From Pseudomonadota bacterium (GTDB taxonomy: Bacteria; Myxococcota; Polyangia; Polyangiales; Polyangiaceae), in the NCBI GenBank assembly GCA_023419055.1, contig JAEZYO010000303.1:1-13440 (forward strand): a stretch of DNA of 13,440 bases. Direction: 5' to 3'. A program made the position numbers and the translations under genes. Shown piece after piece: positions 6,391 through 12,919 of the stretch. The stretch's first letter is position 1, and every line of letters begins with the position of its first letter. Below the pieces are notes generated by a model, which was given only the letters and a program-made list of their open reading frames with translations, was not told the origin of the DNA and did no database searches.

Positions 6391-7008
6391 ATGACTCAGC
6401 TTTCGAAGGCGGATCGGGAGCAGATCGAGGCGGCCGTTCAGCGCGCAGAGGCCGAGACCTCGACGGAGCTCGTGGTGGCGGTGATCGGCAGGAGCTCGGA
6501 CTATCGATTTCATCGGCTGCTCGGCGCGTTCGCGTGGACGCTCGCCGCGCAGCTGCTCGCGGCTCGCTGGCTCGAGGCGCACGTGTTCTGGCTCGTGCTC
6601 GGCGCGATCCCCGTCGCCCTGGGAGCCTACGCGCTCTTCGGCCTGCCCGTGTTCGCCAGGCTGTTGGTCCCCAAGGCTTACGCCGATCGCAAGGTCGAAG
6701 AGCGCGCCTTTCAACTCTTCGCCGAGCGCGGGCTGCATCAAACTCGGGACCGAACCGGGATGCTGATCTTGATCTCGGAGCTCGAGCACCGCGTCATGAT
6801 CCTCGGAGACGTGGCGATCCACGAGCACGTGGGCGACGAAGGCTGGGAGGCCCACGTCGCCCACATCGTTCAAGCCATCAAGCGCGGAGAGCTCGTGCGC
6901 GGCGTCGTCGAGGTGGTGGACCGGCTGGGCGCGGTACACGCCCAGCACTTGCCCCCCCGTCCCGACGACTCTAACGAGCTGCCGGACGTGATCTTCGGCG
7001 ACGGCTGA
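6391..7008 (+). CDS. Membrane-inserted TPM-domain protein
   Basis: Second TPM-domain protein of the operon, 205 aa. Seen: an N-terminal TPM start (ADREQIEAAVQRAEAETSTELVVAVIG, 7-33) broken by a membrane hairpin (about 42-60 and 64-93), then the rest of the domain (AYADRKVEERAFQLFAERGLHQTRDRTGMLILISELEHRVMILGD, 97-140; HVGDEGWEAHVAHIVQAIKRGELVRGVVEVVDRLG, 146-180). TPM proteins with a membrane insertion occur in lemA-ygcG operons of Proteobacteria. There is no signal peptide. ATG 6391, 4 bp after the previous stop, is chosen because the open frame further upstream is only the other-frame reading of the Gly-rich tail. The last 38 bp overlap the 3' end of the convergent exported-protein gene, and a run of seven C lies at 6952-6958. 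It probably works with LemA and the YgcG-like protein at the cytoplasmic membrane. Confidence 0.9.
   Translation: MTQLSKADREQIEAAVQRAEAETSTELVVAVIGRSSDYRFHRLLGAFAWTLAAQLLAARWLEAHVFWLVLGAIPVALGAYALFGLPVFARLLVPKAYADRKVEERAFQLFAERGLHQTRDRTGMLILISELEHRVMILGDVAIHEHVGDEGWEAHVAHIVQAIKRGELVRGVVEVVDRLGAVHAQHLPPRPDDSNELPDVIFGDG
6924..6946 (-). terminator. Hairpin inside the TPM gene, suited to end the convergent transcript
   Basis: GCTGGGCG at 6924-6931 is perfectly complementary to CGCCCAGC at 6939-6946, with a 7-nt loop. Read on the minus strand it begins about 25 nt after the stop codon of the exported-protein gene (6971), which is the expected place for its terminator, yet it lies in the coding part of the plus-strand TPM gene. 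No T-tract follows on the minus strand. Confidence 0.4.
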
Positions 7009-9022
7009 ACCAGAGCGCTCCGGCGAGCGGGGCGAGCCAGGCGAGCGCGCTCGCGGGCCGCGGAGCGGAGCTCACGCTGCAGCCGTGTCCGGATTCCTGG
7101 CGCACGAGTGGGTCGTCCACGCGCGGCGTCTCGGCTTCGGGCGCGCCATCGCTTCGAGCCTTCGCCCACCCGACGCTGTCGAGGTACGCGGTGCCGCTCC
7201 AGGGGACCTCACTCTCGAACTCGATCCCAATCTCGCTGAACGGCGCGACGCTGCCCTCCGGCACGTTGACGTAAAGCAGGTTCCACTCGCCCGGCACGAG
7301 ATCGGCGGCGGAGACGTAGTTGCTGAGCCAGGCGTAGCTCGCGGCCGGCCCCTGCTGCACGTAAGGTAGAACTCCCAGCAGGCGCGCTTCGGCGGGGATG
7401 AAGACGTGGAAGACCACGTACGGCGTTCCCGTCGGCATCGACGGGTTCTTGACGAAGACCTTTTGCTTGCCGCCTTCGCCGTTGAACGCGACGGCGAGCG
7501 CTCGCTCGCCGCGGAAGGCTTGATCGGTCACGACGGGGAGCCCGCCTTTGCGAGCAGGGTCGCTCGTCCAGCCGAGTGTGCTGTCGCCCTCCCACTCGTA
7601 CTGCGCGTCGAAATCGTCGCTCGGCGGCGTCGGCTTCTCGGGCTCCGGCGGGCCCGGGTTCGGGACGTCCGTGCTCGGCGTCCACTCGAGGCCCGCCGCG
7701 AGGTCGAGTCCGCCGCGATCGTAGACCTGCTTGGCGTGCGTCTTCACGTAGAGCTGGCCGTCGGTGTAGTAGTCGTTCTCGTAGCCGCTCATGCCCCACA
7801 TGCCGGGGCCGAACATCAGCGACATCACGCCCGCGTCGGCGAAGCGCTGCAAGTTCTCGATGCCGCCGCCGAGGAAGTACTCCGCCCGGTTGTCCCTGTA
7901 TCCCTGGCGCGCGCCGCCCGCGTTGTCGACGTCGAGGTGGTTCGAGTTTCCGAGCGGAATTTGCCAGAGCACCCAGCGCTTGCCGCTGCGAACGTTCCAG
8001 AGCCGGAGCCACTCCGCGTAGCGGTTCATGCTGCGCTCGTCGAGCGAAGCATCGGTGTTCGTGACCCACCACTTGTTCATGCCCTTGACCTTCTCGTAGT
8101 AGCCCGCGTCGCGGTCCGAGGGGTCGCCGACCAAGAAATCGTAGGTGAGGCCGGTCTGGTTCTCCACCAGGCCGAGCGTGCTCAAGAAGGTGTACGTCTC
8201 GTAGACCTCGACCTCGAGGTTCGCGATGTCGTGGTTCTGCATCACGTCGACGTTCGTCGCCCAGCCCGAGACGTGCATGCCCATGAGCACCTTGTCGGCA
8301 CCCACGGCCTTCTTCAGCTGCAAGAAGGCGAGCCCCCAGCCGGCCACCGTGTTCGGGAGGCCAGCGAGCTCCGGAATGCCGCTATCGGCCACCGCCGCGT
8401 ACGTGTCGGGATCGTCCTTGGCTTGGAGCTGCAGGAACCCGGAGCCGTCCGCTTCGACGAGCACCTGCACGGGAGCGCCGTAGTCCTTCGCGCGCTCCAT
8501 CAAGATCTTGAAGTCCTCGAAGTAGGTCTTCATCGTCGCAGGGTTCTGCACCTTGCTCAGCATCTCGCTCTCGCCGCCGCCGGGCTCCTCGACGATTTGA
8601 TAGAACTCCACCACGGGCAGCAGGTTCTTTTCGTAAGAGTCGTAGAAGTAGTCGAGCGCGAACTTGCCGTCTCGCTCTCCGTGGCCCCAGTTCGTCACCC
8701 AGTCCTTCGACAGGTACTGATACCGAACGTCCCACGGCACGCCGCTCGCCGACATCCAGTTCGTTCCGACGCCCTCCATCAGGCCGATCGTGAGGCGCGC
8801 GGGCATGCCGACCGGGATCGAGCCCGTGGCCGCCGCGCCCATCGGTTCGCCGAGCGCCTGGCTCGTGCTCGCGAGCTCGCTGGTCTCGTTCGAGGTCGGC
8901 GCGCTGTTCCCGCAGCCGAACGCGAAGAGCGCGAGTAGCGCTGCACCGCACGTGGTGACGAGTTTCGAGCGTGCTCGGCTGGAAGGCGATGCGGCGATCG
9001 TCGGGGCTTCGGTCGTACTCAT
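6971..9022 (-). CDS. Exported TIM-barrel glycosidase-like protein with carbohydrate-binding-like domain and MYXO-CTERM
   Basis: A 683-aa surface protein, numbered from ATG 9022 (AAGGAT lies 13 nt upstream; the longer frame to 9100 adds only Arg-rich residues). Seen in order: a signal peptide with a lipobox-like AFGC (Cys37); a Ser/Thr-rich linker; a large alpha/beta region at about 77-434, with strand-like segments PVVEFYQIV (136-144), VQVLVEADGSGFLQL (185-199), KVLMGMHVSGWATNVDV (244-260) and KRWVLWQIPLG (348-358), consistent with a TIM-barrel glycoside hydrolase; a Pro-rich linker (449-469); a beta-sandwich region (473-619) with the PGEWNLLYV and GTAYLDSVGW signatures of carbohydrate-binding-like domains; and a MYXO-CTERM tail (GCS with Cys648, membrane segment 658-672, then four Arg). 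Candidate acids are Glu190 and the EVEVYE cluster at 270-275, but I cannot place it in a numbered GH family. Its own promoter lies at 9104-9131. Confidence 0.88.
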   Translation of the reverse strand: MSTTEAPTIAASPSSRARSKLVTTCGAALLALFAFGCGNSAPTSNETSELASTSQALGEPMGAAATGSIPVGMPARLTIGLMEGVGTNWMSASGVPWDVRYQYLSKDWVTNWGHGERDGKFALDYFYDSYEKNLLPVVEFYQIVEEPGGGESEMLSKVQNPATMKTYFEDFKILMERAKDYGAPVQVLVEADGSGFLQLQAKDDPDTYAAVADSGIPELAGLPNTVAGWGLAFLQLKKAVGADKVLMGMHVSGWATNVDVMQNHDIANLEVEVYETYTFLSTLGLVENQTGLTYDFLVGDPSDRDAGYYEKVKGMNKWWVTNTDASLDERSMNRYAEWLRLWNVRSGKRWVLWQIPLGNSNHLDVDNAGGARQGYRDNRAEYFLGGGIENLQRFADAGVMSLMFGPGMWGMSGYENDYYTDGQLYVKTHAKQVYDRGGLDLAAGLEWTPSTDVPNPGPPEPEKPTPPSDDFDAQYEWEGDSTLGWTSDPARKGGLPVVTDQAFRGERALAVAFNGEGGKQKVFVKNPSMPTGTPYVVFHVFIPAEARLLGVLPYVQQGPAASYAWLSNYVSAADLVPGEWNLLYVNVPEGSVAPFSEIGIEFESEVPWSGTAYLDSVGWAKARSDGAPEAETPRVDDPLVRQESGHGCSVSSAPRPASALAWLAPLAGALWFSRRRRSRPAAR

Positions 9023-9058
9023 TTTCGGTCGTCGATCCTTTCGGCGTTCGGAGGCACG

Positions 9059-9077
9059 CCGGCGCTCGCGGCGCCGG
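9059..9077. repeat. Inverted repeat in the leader of the exported-protein gene
   Basis: CCGGCGC at 9059-9065 and GCGCCGG at 9071-9077 pair perfectly over TCGCG. It lies between the predicted start site (near 9097) and ATG 9022, so it would form a stem in the 5' leader. An all-GC stem of this size can arise by chance at this base composition. Confidence 0.35.
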
Positions 9078-9103
9078 ATTGACCCCTCGTGTCCGGGCAA
9101 GGT

Positions 9104-9131
9104 GAAATAGCTGCCGTCGCTCGCTCGTCAA
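9104..9131 (-). promoter_or_regulatory. Sigma70-like promoter of the exported-protein gene
   Basis: Read on the minus strand: TTGACG (9131-9126) matches the -35 consensus at five of six positions, 16 nt follow, then TATTTC (9109-9104) matches the -10 at three of six, including the TAT start. The start site would be near 9097, with a leader of about 75 nt. This is among the best promoter matches in the window. Confidence 0.45.
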
Positions 9132-9147
9132 GGTAAGCTCCGGCGCC

Positions 9148-9166
9148 AATGAGCCTAAAATGAGCC
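9148..9166. promoter_or_regulatory. Tandem direct repeat, likely regulator-binding site
   Basis: AATGAGCC occurs at 9148-9155 and again, exactly, at 9159-9166, giving an 11-bp period (one helical turn). On the minus strand it reads GGCTCATT-TTA-GGCTCATT and lies about 17 bp upstream of the -35 of the exported-protein promoter, near -50 to -70. Tandem repeats of 11-bp period at this position are typical of PhoB/OmpR-family response regulators acting as activators. The regulator itself is not identified. Confidence 0.45.
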
Positions 9167-9173
9167 GTCTCGT

Positions 9174-9188
9174 CGCTCCCAGGGAGCG
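9174..9188. promoter_or_regulatory. 15-bp dyad, operator candidate for the ykgJ-like gene
   Basis: CGCTCCC (9174-9180) and GGGAGCG (9182-9188) are perfect inverted copies around a single central A, a form typical of dimeric regulators. It sits where a -35 element would lie for the -10-like TCTAAT at 9197-9202, so binding there could block or replace -35 contact. One such dyad is expected by chance in a window this size; its position gives it weight. Confidence 0.35.
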
Positions 9189-9196
9189 CGAGGCGA

Positions 9197-9202
9197 TCTA
9201 AT
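9197..9202 (+). promoter_or_regulatory. -10-like element of the ykgJ-like gene
   Basis: TCTAAT matches the -10 consensus at five of six positions. It would give a start near 9209 and a 24-nt leader to ATG 9233. The -35 position (about 9174-9179) is CGCTCC, which is not consensus and lies within the 15-bp dyad. Confidence 0.3.
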
Positions 9203-9232
9203 CATGAGAGCTGACCGGACCGTGACATCGTG

Positions 9233-9802
9233 ATGACCGAAGATCCTCTGAGCTTTCGCTGCACCGCTTGCGGTGAGTGTTGCAGAAAGCTGCGCGCCGC
9301 CGTGACCGATCGCGATCTCGAGCGCCTCATGCGCTTCACCCTGAAGGGTGCCGAGGCGCTGATCGAGTGGCTCGCTCCCGACGCGGTCGACATGACGGGA
9401 GAGCCGGAGAGCTTCGTCGAGCTCCCAGAAGGGCGCCGCCTGATGGCGCTGAAGCAACGAGCAGGAGCGTGTGTCTTTCTCGCCGAGGACGGGCGCTGTT
9501 CGGTGCACGCCGCGCGACCCGCTGATTGCCGCCAGTACCCGTTCGACGTGATCGAAGGCGAGCCCTCGCGCGAGATCCGGCTGTTACCGCTCGCGGATTG
9601 GTGCGCGCGAGAAATGGACGGCGCGAACGCGCGCGCGGAGGTCCTCAGTGACGATCGCGCCCGCTGGGAGGAGCTCTCCGCCTATCAGCAGCGCCTGGCG
9701 ACGTGGAATCGCATCGCGCGTCACCGGAGGCGTCTCGGGCACCGCGCCCGCAGCGCGCGCGAGTTCCTCGAGTTCCTCGGGCTCGCGACGAGAGTGCCCT
9801 AA
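9233..9802 (+). CDS. YkgJ-family cysteine-cluster protein
   Basis: Putative zinc- or iron-binding protein of the YkgJ (CxxCxxxCC) family, 189 aa from ATG 9233; a GTG one codon earlier is also possible. Seen: FRCTACGECCRK at about 8-19, the family's N-terminal cluster with Cys10, Cys13, Cys16 and Cys17; then GACVFL, DGRCSVHAARPADCRQYPF (about 86-104) and DWC. These are the remaining conserved cysteines of the fold, seen in the usual order. The C-terminal 60 residues are helical and strongly basic, beyond the usual core. No signal peptide is visible, so it is cytosolic. The metal and role are not settled for the family, and related genes are often annotated as possible Fe-S or metal chaperone proteins. 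It is divergent from the exported glycosidase-like gene and convergent with the histidine kinase; its stop codon is inside the shared terminator stem. Confidence 0.9.
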   Translation: MTEDPLSFRCTACGECCRKLRAAVTDRDLERLMRFTLKGAEALIEWLAPDAVDMTGEPESFVELPEGRRLMALKQRAGACVFLAEDGRCSVHAARPADCRQYPFDVIEGEPSREIRLLPLADWCAREMDGANARAEVLSDDRARWEELSAYQQRLATWNRIARHRRRLGHRARSAREFLEFLGLATRVP

Positions 9803-9818
9803 GACCGGCTCTTAGGGC
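9796..9818. terminator. Bidirectional terminator containing both stop codons
   Basis: GCCCTAAGA (9796-9804), loop CCGGC, then TCTTAGGGC (9810-9818) form a perfect 9-bp stem. In RNA it extends by a U-G and a G-C pair (9795/9819, 9794/9820). The TAA of the plus-strand gene (9800-9802) and the TAA of the minus-strand kinase (9814-9812) sit symmetrically in the two arms. There is no T-tract, so termination may lean on the stem alone or on Rho. Confidence 0.7.
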
Positions 9819-11242
9819 GCGCTCGGCGGAGCGTGCTTGGTCGGCGGGTGCGCCGCGCCGGAGCGCAGCGGTTCGCTGTTCGGCGCGCGGCTCGACTCCA
9901 CGTTCTCGGAGAGGTCTTCGGGCAAGAGCGGCAACGTGAAATAGAACGTGCTGCCGGCGCCGAGCTCGCTGTCGAACCAGATGCGGCCGCCCTGCGCCTC
10001 GACGATGCCCTTCGCGATGTAGAGCCCGAGGCCGCGGCCGGTCTTCTTGGAAGCGTCCTCGGCTTGCCAGTAGCGCTCGAAGAGGTGAAGGCGAATGGTC
10101 TCCGGGATGCCCGGACCGTTGTCGCGCACGGCGAAGCAGGCCTGATTGCGCTGGAGCTCCGCGCGAATCGCGACCGCGCCGCCTTCCTTCGTGAACTTGA
10201 TCGCGTTGCCCACCAGGTTCGAAAATACCTGGAGCACGCGCTCGCGATCGCACAAGACCGAGCGGGGCGGCGTCAGGACCTCCACCCGCAGGTCGATGCT
10301 CTTGGCCCGAGCGAGGGGTGAGAGCATCTCGAACGCGTCACGGATGAGTCCGTAAATTTCGTGGCCCTGCCGATCGACGGAGAGATGACCGGCCTCGATG
10401 CTGGTGAGGTCGAGGAGATCGGAGACCATGCGCTCCATGCGATGAATTCCGCGCAAAATCGCCTCGAGCTGCCGCTGCCCGCCGCCGCCCGGCGACGAGA
10501 GCTTCGAAATCGCGACGGCCGCGAGCTTGATGGTCTGGAGCGGCGCGCGAAGATCGTGCGACACCATGGCGAGCACGTCCTCGCGCGCGCGGATCGCGTT
10601 GCGAGAGACCTGGTACAGCCTGGCGTTGAACAGCGCGGCGGCGGCTTGCTGCGCGAGCTCCGTCGCCACCTCGAGATCGGCGTTCGTGTAGCGACGCTCC
10701 GGATCGGAGGACAGGAGCGTGAGCACGCCGAAGGTGCGCGAACGCGAGGTGAGGGGTACGCAGAGCGCGTTCGGGATCACGCCCGCGCCGAGCACGACAC
10801 CGCGCTCGCCCGAAGGCGGAGCGGCCGCGTCTTCTTCTGCGTTGACGATCAGGCCCTTGCCGCTCTTCAGCGCTTGCATCGGAAGGCCCGCGGCGTCCGG
10901 TAGCGGCCAGTGCAGGCAGGCTTGCTCGGTCGAGATTCGCTCCTGGCCTTCCGAGATCGCGACCTCTTCCCGCTTCAGCTGCTCGCGCTCCTCCAGGATG
11001 TCGACGAAGCAGGTGTCAGCGAGCGCCGGAACGGCGACGCGAGCGATGGCGCTCAGCGTGTCCCGGTAGTCGAGCGAGGCAGAGAGGATCTTCGCCGAAC
11101 GCGCCAAAAAACGCGCCGCGTCGCGCGATCGCGAGAGCTCCACCCGCTCGAGCTCGAGTCGCTCGACGGTCTCCTCGAGCTCTCTCAGCGGTCGGCCCTG
11201 CGCAGGGCGTTCTCCGGTCGCCTCGACAGTGCGAGTCGCCAC
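9812..11242 (-). CDS. GAF-domain sensor histidine kinase (orphan)
   Basis: Cytosolic two-component kinase, 476 aa. Seen: a short Glu/Arg-rich coiled coil (18-45); a GAF-type sensor region at about 45-208, with CVPLTSRSRTFGVLTL (161-176) as the conserved GAF strand pair; a HisKA helix with the phospho-acceptor His229 in VSHDLRAPLQTIKL; the ATPase N box NLVGNAIKF (342-350); G1 box DNGPGIP (374-380); F box region LFERYWQ (387-393); and G2 box GRGLGLYIAKGIVEAQGG (402-419). A disordered Pro/Ser tail (440-476) follows. There is no membrane segment, receiver or PAS domain, and no response-regulator gene lies beside it, so its partner is elsewhere. The GTG start at 11242 is well supported by a perfect AGGAGG (11252-11247) 4 nt upstream. 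It converges on the ykgJ-like gene and has its own promoter candidate at 11354-11382. The ligand of the GAF domain is unknown. Confidence 0.94.
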   Translation of the reverse strand: MATRTVEATGERPAQGRPLRELEETVERLELERVELSRSRDAARFLARSAKILSASLDYRDTLSAIARVAVPALADTCFVDILEEREQLKREEVAISEGQERISTEQACLHWPLPDAAGLPMQALKSGKGLIVNAEEDAAAPPSGERGVVLGAGVIPNALCVPLTSRSRTFGVLTLLSSDPERRYTNADLEVATELAQQAAAALFNARLYQVSRNAIRAREDVLAMVSHDLRAPLQTIKLAAVAISKLSSPGGGGQRQLEAILRGIHRMERMVSDLLDLTSIEAGHLSVDRQGHEIYGLIRDAFEMLSPLARAKSIDLRVEVLTPPRSVLCDRERVLQVFSNLVGNAIKFTKEGGAVAIRAELQRNQACFAVRDNGPGIPETIRLHLFERYWQAEDASKKTGRGLGLYIAKGIVEAQGGRIWFDSELGAGSTFYFTLPLLPEDLSENVESSRAPNSEPLRSGAAHPPTKHAPPSAP

Positions 11243-11348
11243 GATCCCTCCTCGAACCTCATTTTTGCCATGATGCTCCGAAGCACGGAAACACTCACCA
11301 AGAGACGCCCTCCGGCGGCGAGGAGGCGGACACGAGCCTCGCCGACAA

Positions 11349-11358
11349 ATAGGCCTAT
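11349..11358. promoter_or_regulatory. Palindrome over the kinase -10 element
   Basis: ATAGGCCTAT is a perfect 10-bp palindrome that overlaps the proposed -10 (11354-11359) of the kinase promoter, so a bound regulator would block it. Palindromes of this size occur about a dozen times by chance per window, so only the position makes it worth noting. Confidence 0.25.
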
Positions 11359-11382
11359 GCCTCTCGGACCAGGGTCAGTCAA
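11354..11382 (-). promoter_or_regulatory. Sigma70-like promoter of the histidine kinase gene
   Basis: On the minus strand TTGACT (11382-11377; five of six) is followed after 17 nt by CATAGG (11359-11354; three of six, ATA core). Transcription would begin near 11347, leaving a leader of about 105 nt before GTG 11242. This sits in the 244-bp gap between the kinase and the M50 protease gene, in which I see no other gene. Confidence 0.38.
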
Positions 11383-11486
11383 GGAGACAAGCCGGGGTGT
11401 CGCGCAACGCCTCGCTGAGCGCCACGCTGCAGAGTGGAGCGCGTCGCGATGCCGCTCTCTCCGGATCCGTTCGTGGCGTTCGCGTG

Positions 11487-12791
11487 TCATCGCGGCGCGG
11501 GTACGTCGAAGCGCGAGCTCGGCGCGTCTCGCGAACGGTCCTCTTGATGCAACGAGAGCCAGCGCAACAGGTCTTCACGCCGCACCACGCCGATGAGGTC
11601 AGTCCCCTCGACGACCGGAATTTGATCCACTTCCTGGTCCGTCAAGAGCACGAGAGCGCGGCTCGCCTCATCCATGGGCTTCAAGACGCTGAGGCGTGAC
11701 ACGGGCGTCATGACGCTCGCGACCGGCGTCGTCTGCCAATCCGATTCAGGGACCGCGCGCACGTCCTTGACGCAGATCTGGCCCTCCAGCGTGCCGTCCT
11801 TCACGACCGGGAAGCAGCGCTGCTTCTCGTGCAGCATGCGGTGCTCCACGAGAAGAGCGAGGCTCGTTCGCGGGTCTACCGCTTCCACGTAGCGGTACAT
11901 CAAGCGCGCGATCGGGACGCCCTCGAGCGCGGAGGTCACGATCGCTTGACGTTGGCTCGCCTTGGCCGCGTTGTTCAAGAACCAGCCGATCAAAGCGAGC
12001 CAGAGCCCCTGAACGAGGCCGGTGCCGAAGAACGGCACGCGTTGCCCGAACATCATGAGGGCGCCGAACGCGATGAAGATCCACGCGATGCCTTGCCCCG
12101 AGAGAGACGCCCAGCGGGTGGCCTTGCGGTAACTTCCAGTCGCCCACCAGAGCACCGAGCGCAACACGCGCCCGCCGTCGAGGGGAAAGCCGGGGATCAG
12201 GTTGAAGAGCCCGAGCACGACGTTGATGGGGCCGAGCCAGAGCAAGAGCGTCGCGATGGGCCCGACGTGGCGTACGCCCTCGACGCCCTCGGTGTCGAGC
12301 GCGCGCCCGCTCAGCACGAGCCCGCCGATGGTCGCGATCACTCCGATCGCGATGCTCACGAGCGGCCCCACGGCGGCCATCAAGAACTCGGCGCGGGGAC
12401 GCTCCGGTTCGCGATCCATGTGGGCCATGCCCCCGAACATGAAGAGCGTTATCCCGCTCATCGGCACGCCGACCTTGCGACCCACGAGCGCGTGAGAGAG
12501 CTCGTGCACGAGGACGGAAGCGAAGAAGAGGATCGCGGCCACGAGCGCCACGATCCAAATCAGCGGCAGGCTCCAGTCCGGGTGCCACGCCGGCAGCAGC
12601 CCGGCGCCGAGGTTCATGGTGACGAGCGCAGCGATGACCAACAAGCTGTAATCCGCGGTGACCTTCACCCCGAACAGCGTCCCGAGCGGGATGCCGCGGC
12701 GGAAGCGACCAGCGGCGTTCGGGGCGCGTCGCGCACGCCCCTCGCCGAACGGCCTCGGGGAATGAGATGCGGACGCAGAGGGCTCTGCCAT
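11487..12791 (-). CDS. Site-2 protease-like M50 metallopeptidase with two CBS domains
   Basis: Intramembrane zinc protease of the M50B/SpoIVFB type, 434 aa from ATG 12791. A longer frame to 12860 would start at TTG and adds an unlikely leader. Seen: a disordered basic N-terminus; the first core segment with PLGTLFGVKVTADYSLLV (35-52); HELSH in the second membrane segment (zinc ligands His96 and His100, catalytic Glu97); FMFGGMAHM (118-126), the Gly-rich hairpin; several membrane helices; and NLIPGFPLDGGR (197-208) with the third zinc ligand Asp205. Two CBS domains follow (about 291-349 and 355-414, the second reading QIPVVEGTDLIGVVRREDLL), which bind adenine nucleotides in related proteins and may gate activity. 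M50-CBS fusions are widespread and their substrates mostly unknown; single-pass membrane proteins or anti-sigma factors are typical. No partner is evident nearby. Confidence 0.94.
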   Translation of the reverse strand: MAEPSASASHSPRPFGEGRARRAPNAAGRFRRGIPLGTLFGVKVTADYSLLVIAALVTMNLGAGLLPAWHPDWSLPLIWIVALVAAILFFASVLVHELSHALVGRKVGVPMSGITLFMFGGMAHMDREPERPRAEFLMAAVGPLVSIAIGVIATIGGLVLSGRALDTEGVEGVRHVGPIATLLLWLGPINVVLGLFNLIPGFPLDGGRVLRSVLWWATGSYRKATRWASLSGQGIAWIFIAFGALMMFGQRVPFFGTGLVQGLWLALIGWFLNNAAKASQRQAIVTSALEGVPIARLMYRYVEAVDPRTSLALLVEHRMLHEKQRCFPVVKDGTLEGQICVKDVRAVPESDWQTTPVASVMTPVSRLSVLKPMDEASRALVLLTDQEVDQIPVVEGTDLIGVVRREDLLRWLSLHQEDRSRDAPSSRFDVPAPR

Positions 12792-12919
12792 GGCGGACGA
12801 CGAGGCAAGAATCGGCCCAGCTCGCGGTGAGCGCGCCCCAAAAGCAACGCCGTCGCACAATGCCTCGTGGTCAGAAGGCGGACGTCCGGGGAACGCTTTC
12901 TGCAGGTCTGCTCGTCGTC

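Noticed and set aside
6952..6958. Run of seven C as a phase-variation tract
   Set aside because: It is short, near the 3' end of the gene, and a slip would change only the last few residues; the frame is intact as read.
7406..8938. A 510-codon open frame on the plus strand opposite the exported protein
   Set aside because: It is rich in Arg, Val, His and Glu with no recognisable domain, and mirrors the codon bias of the real minus-strand gene. Long antisense frames are routine in DNA this rich in GC.
11829..12830. A 333-codon open frame on the plus strand opposite the M50 protease
   Set aside because: It is His/Asp/Glu/Arg-rich low-complexity reading of the antisense of membrane helices; the M50 motifs on the minus strand are decisive.
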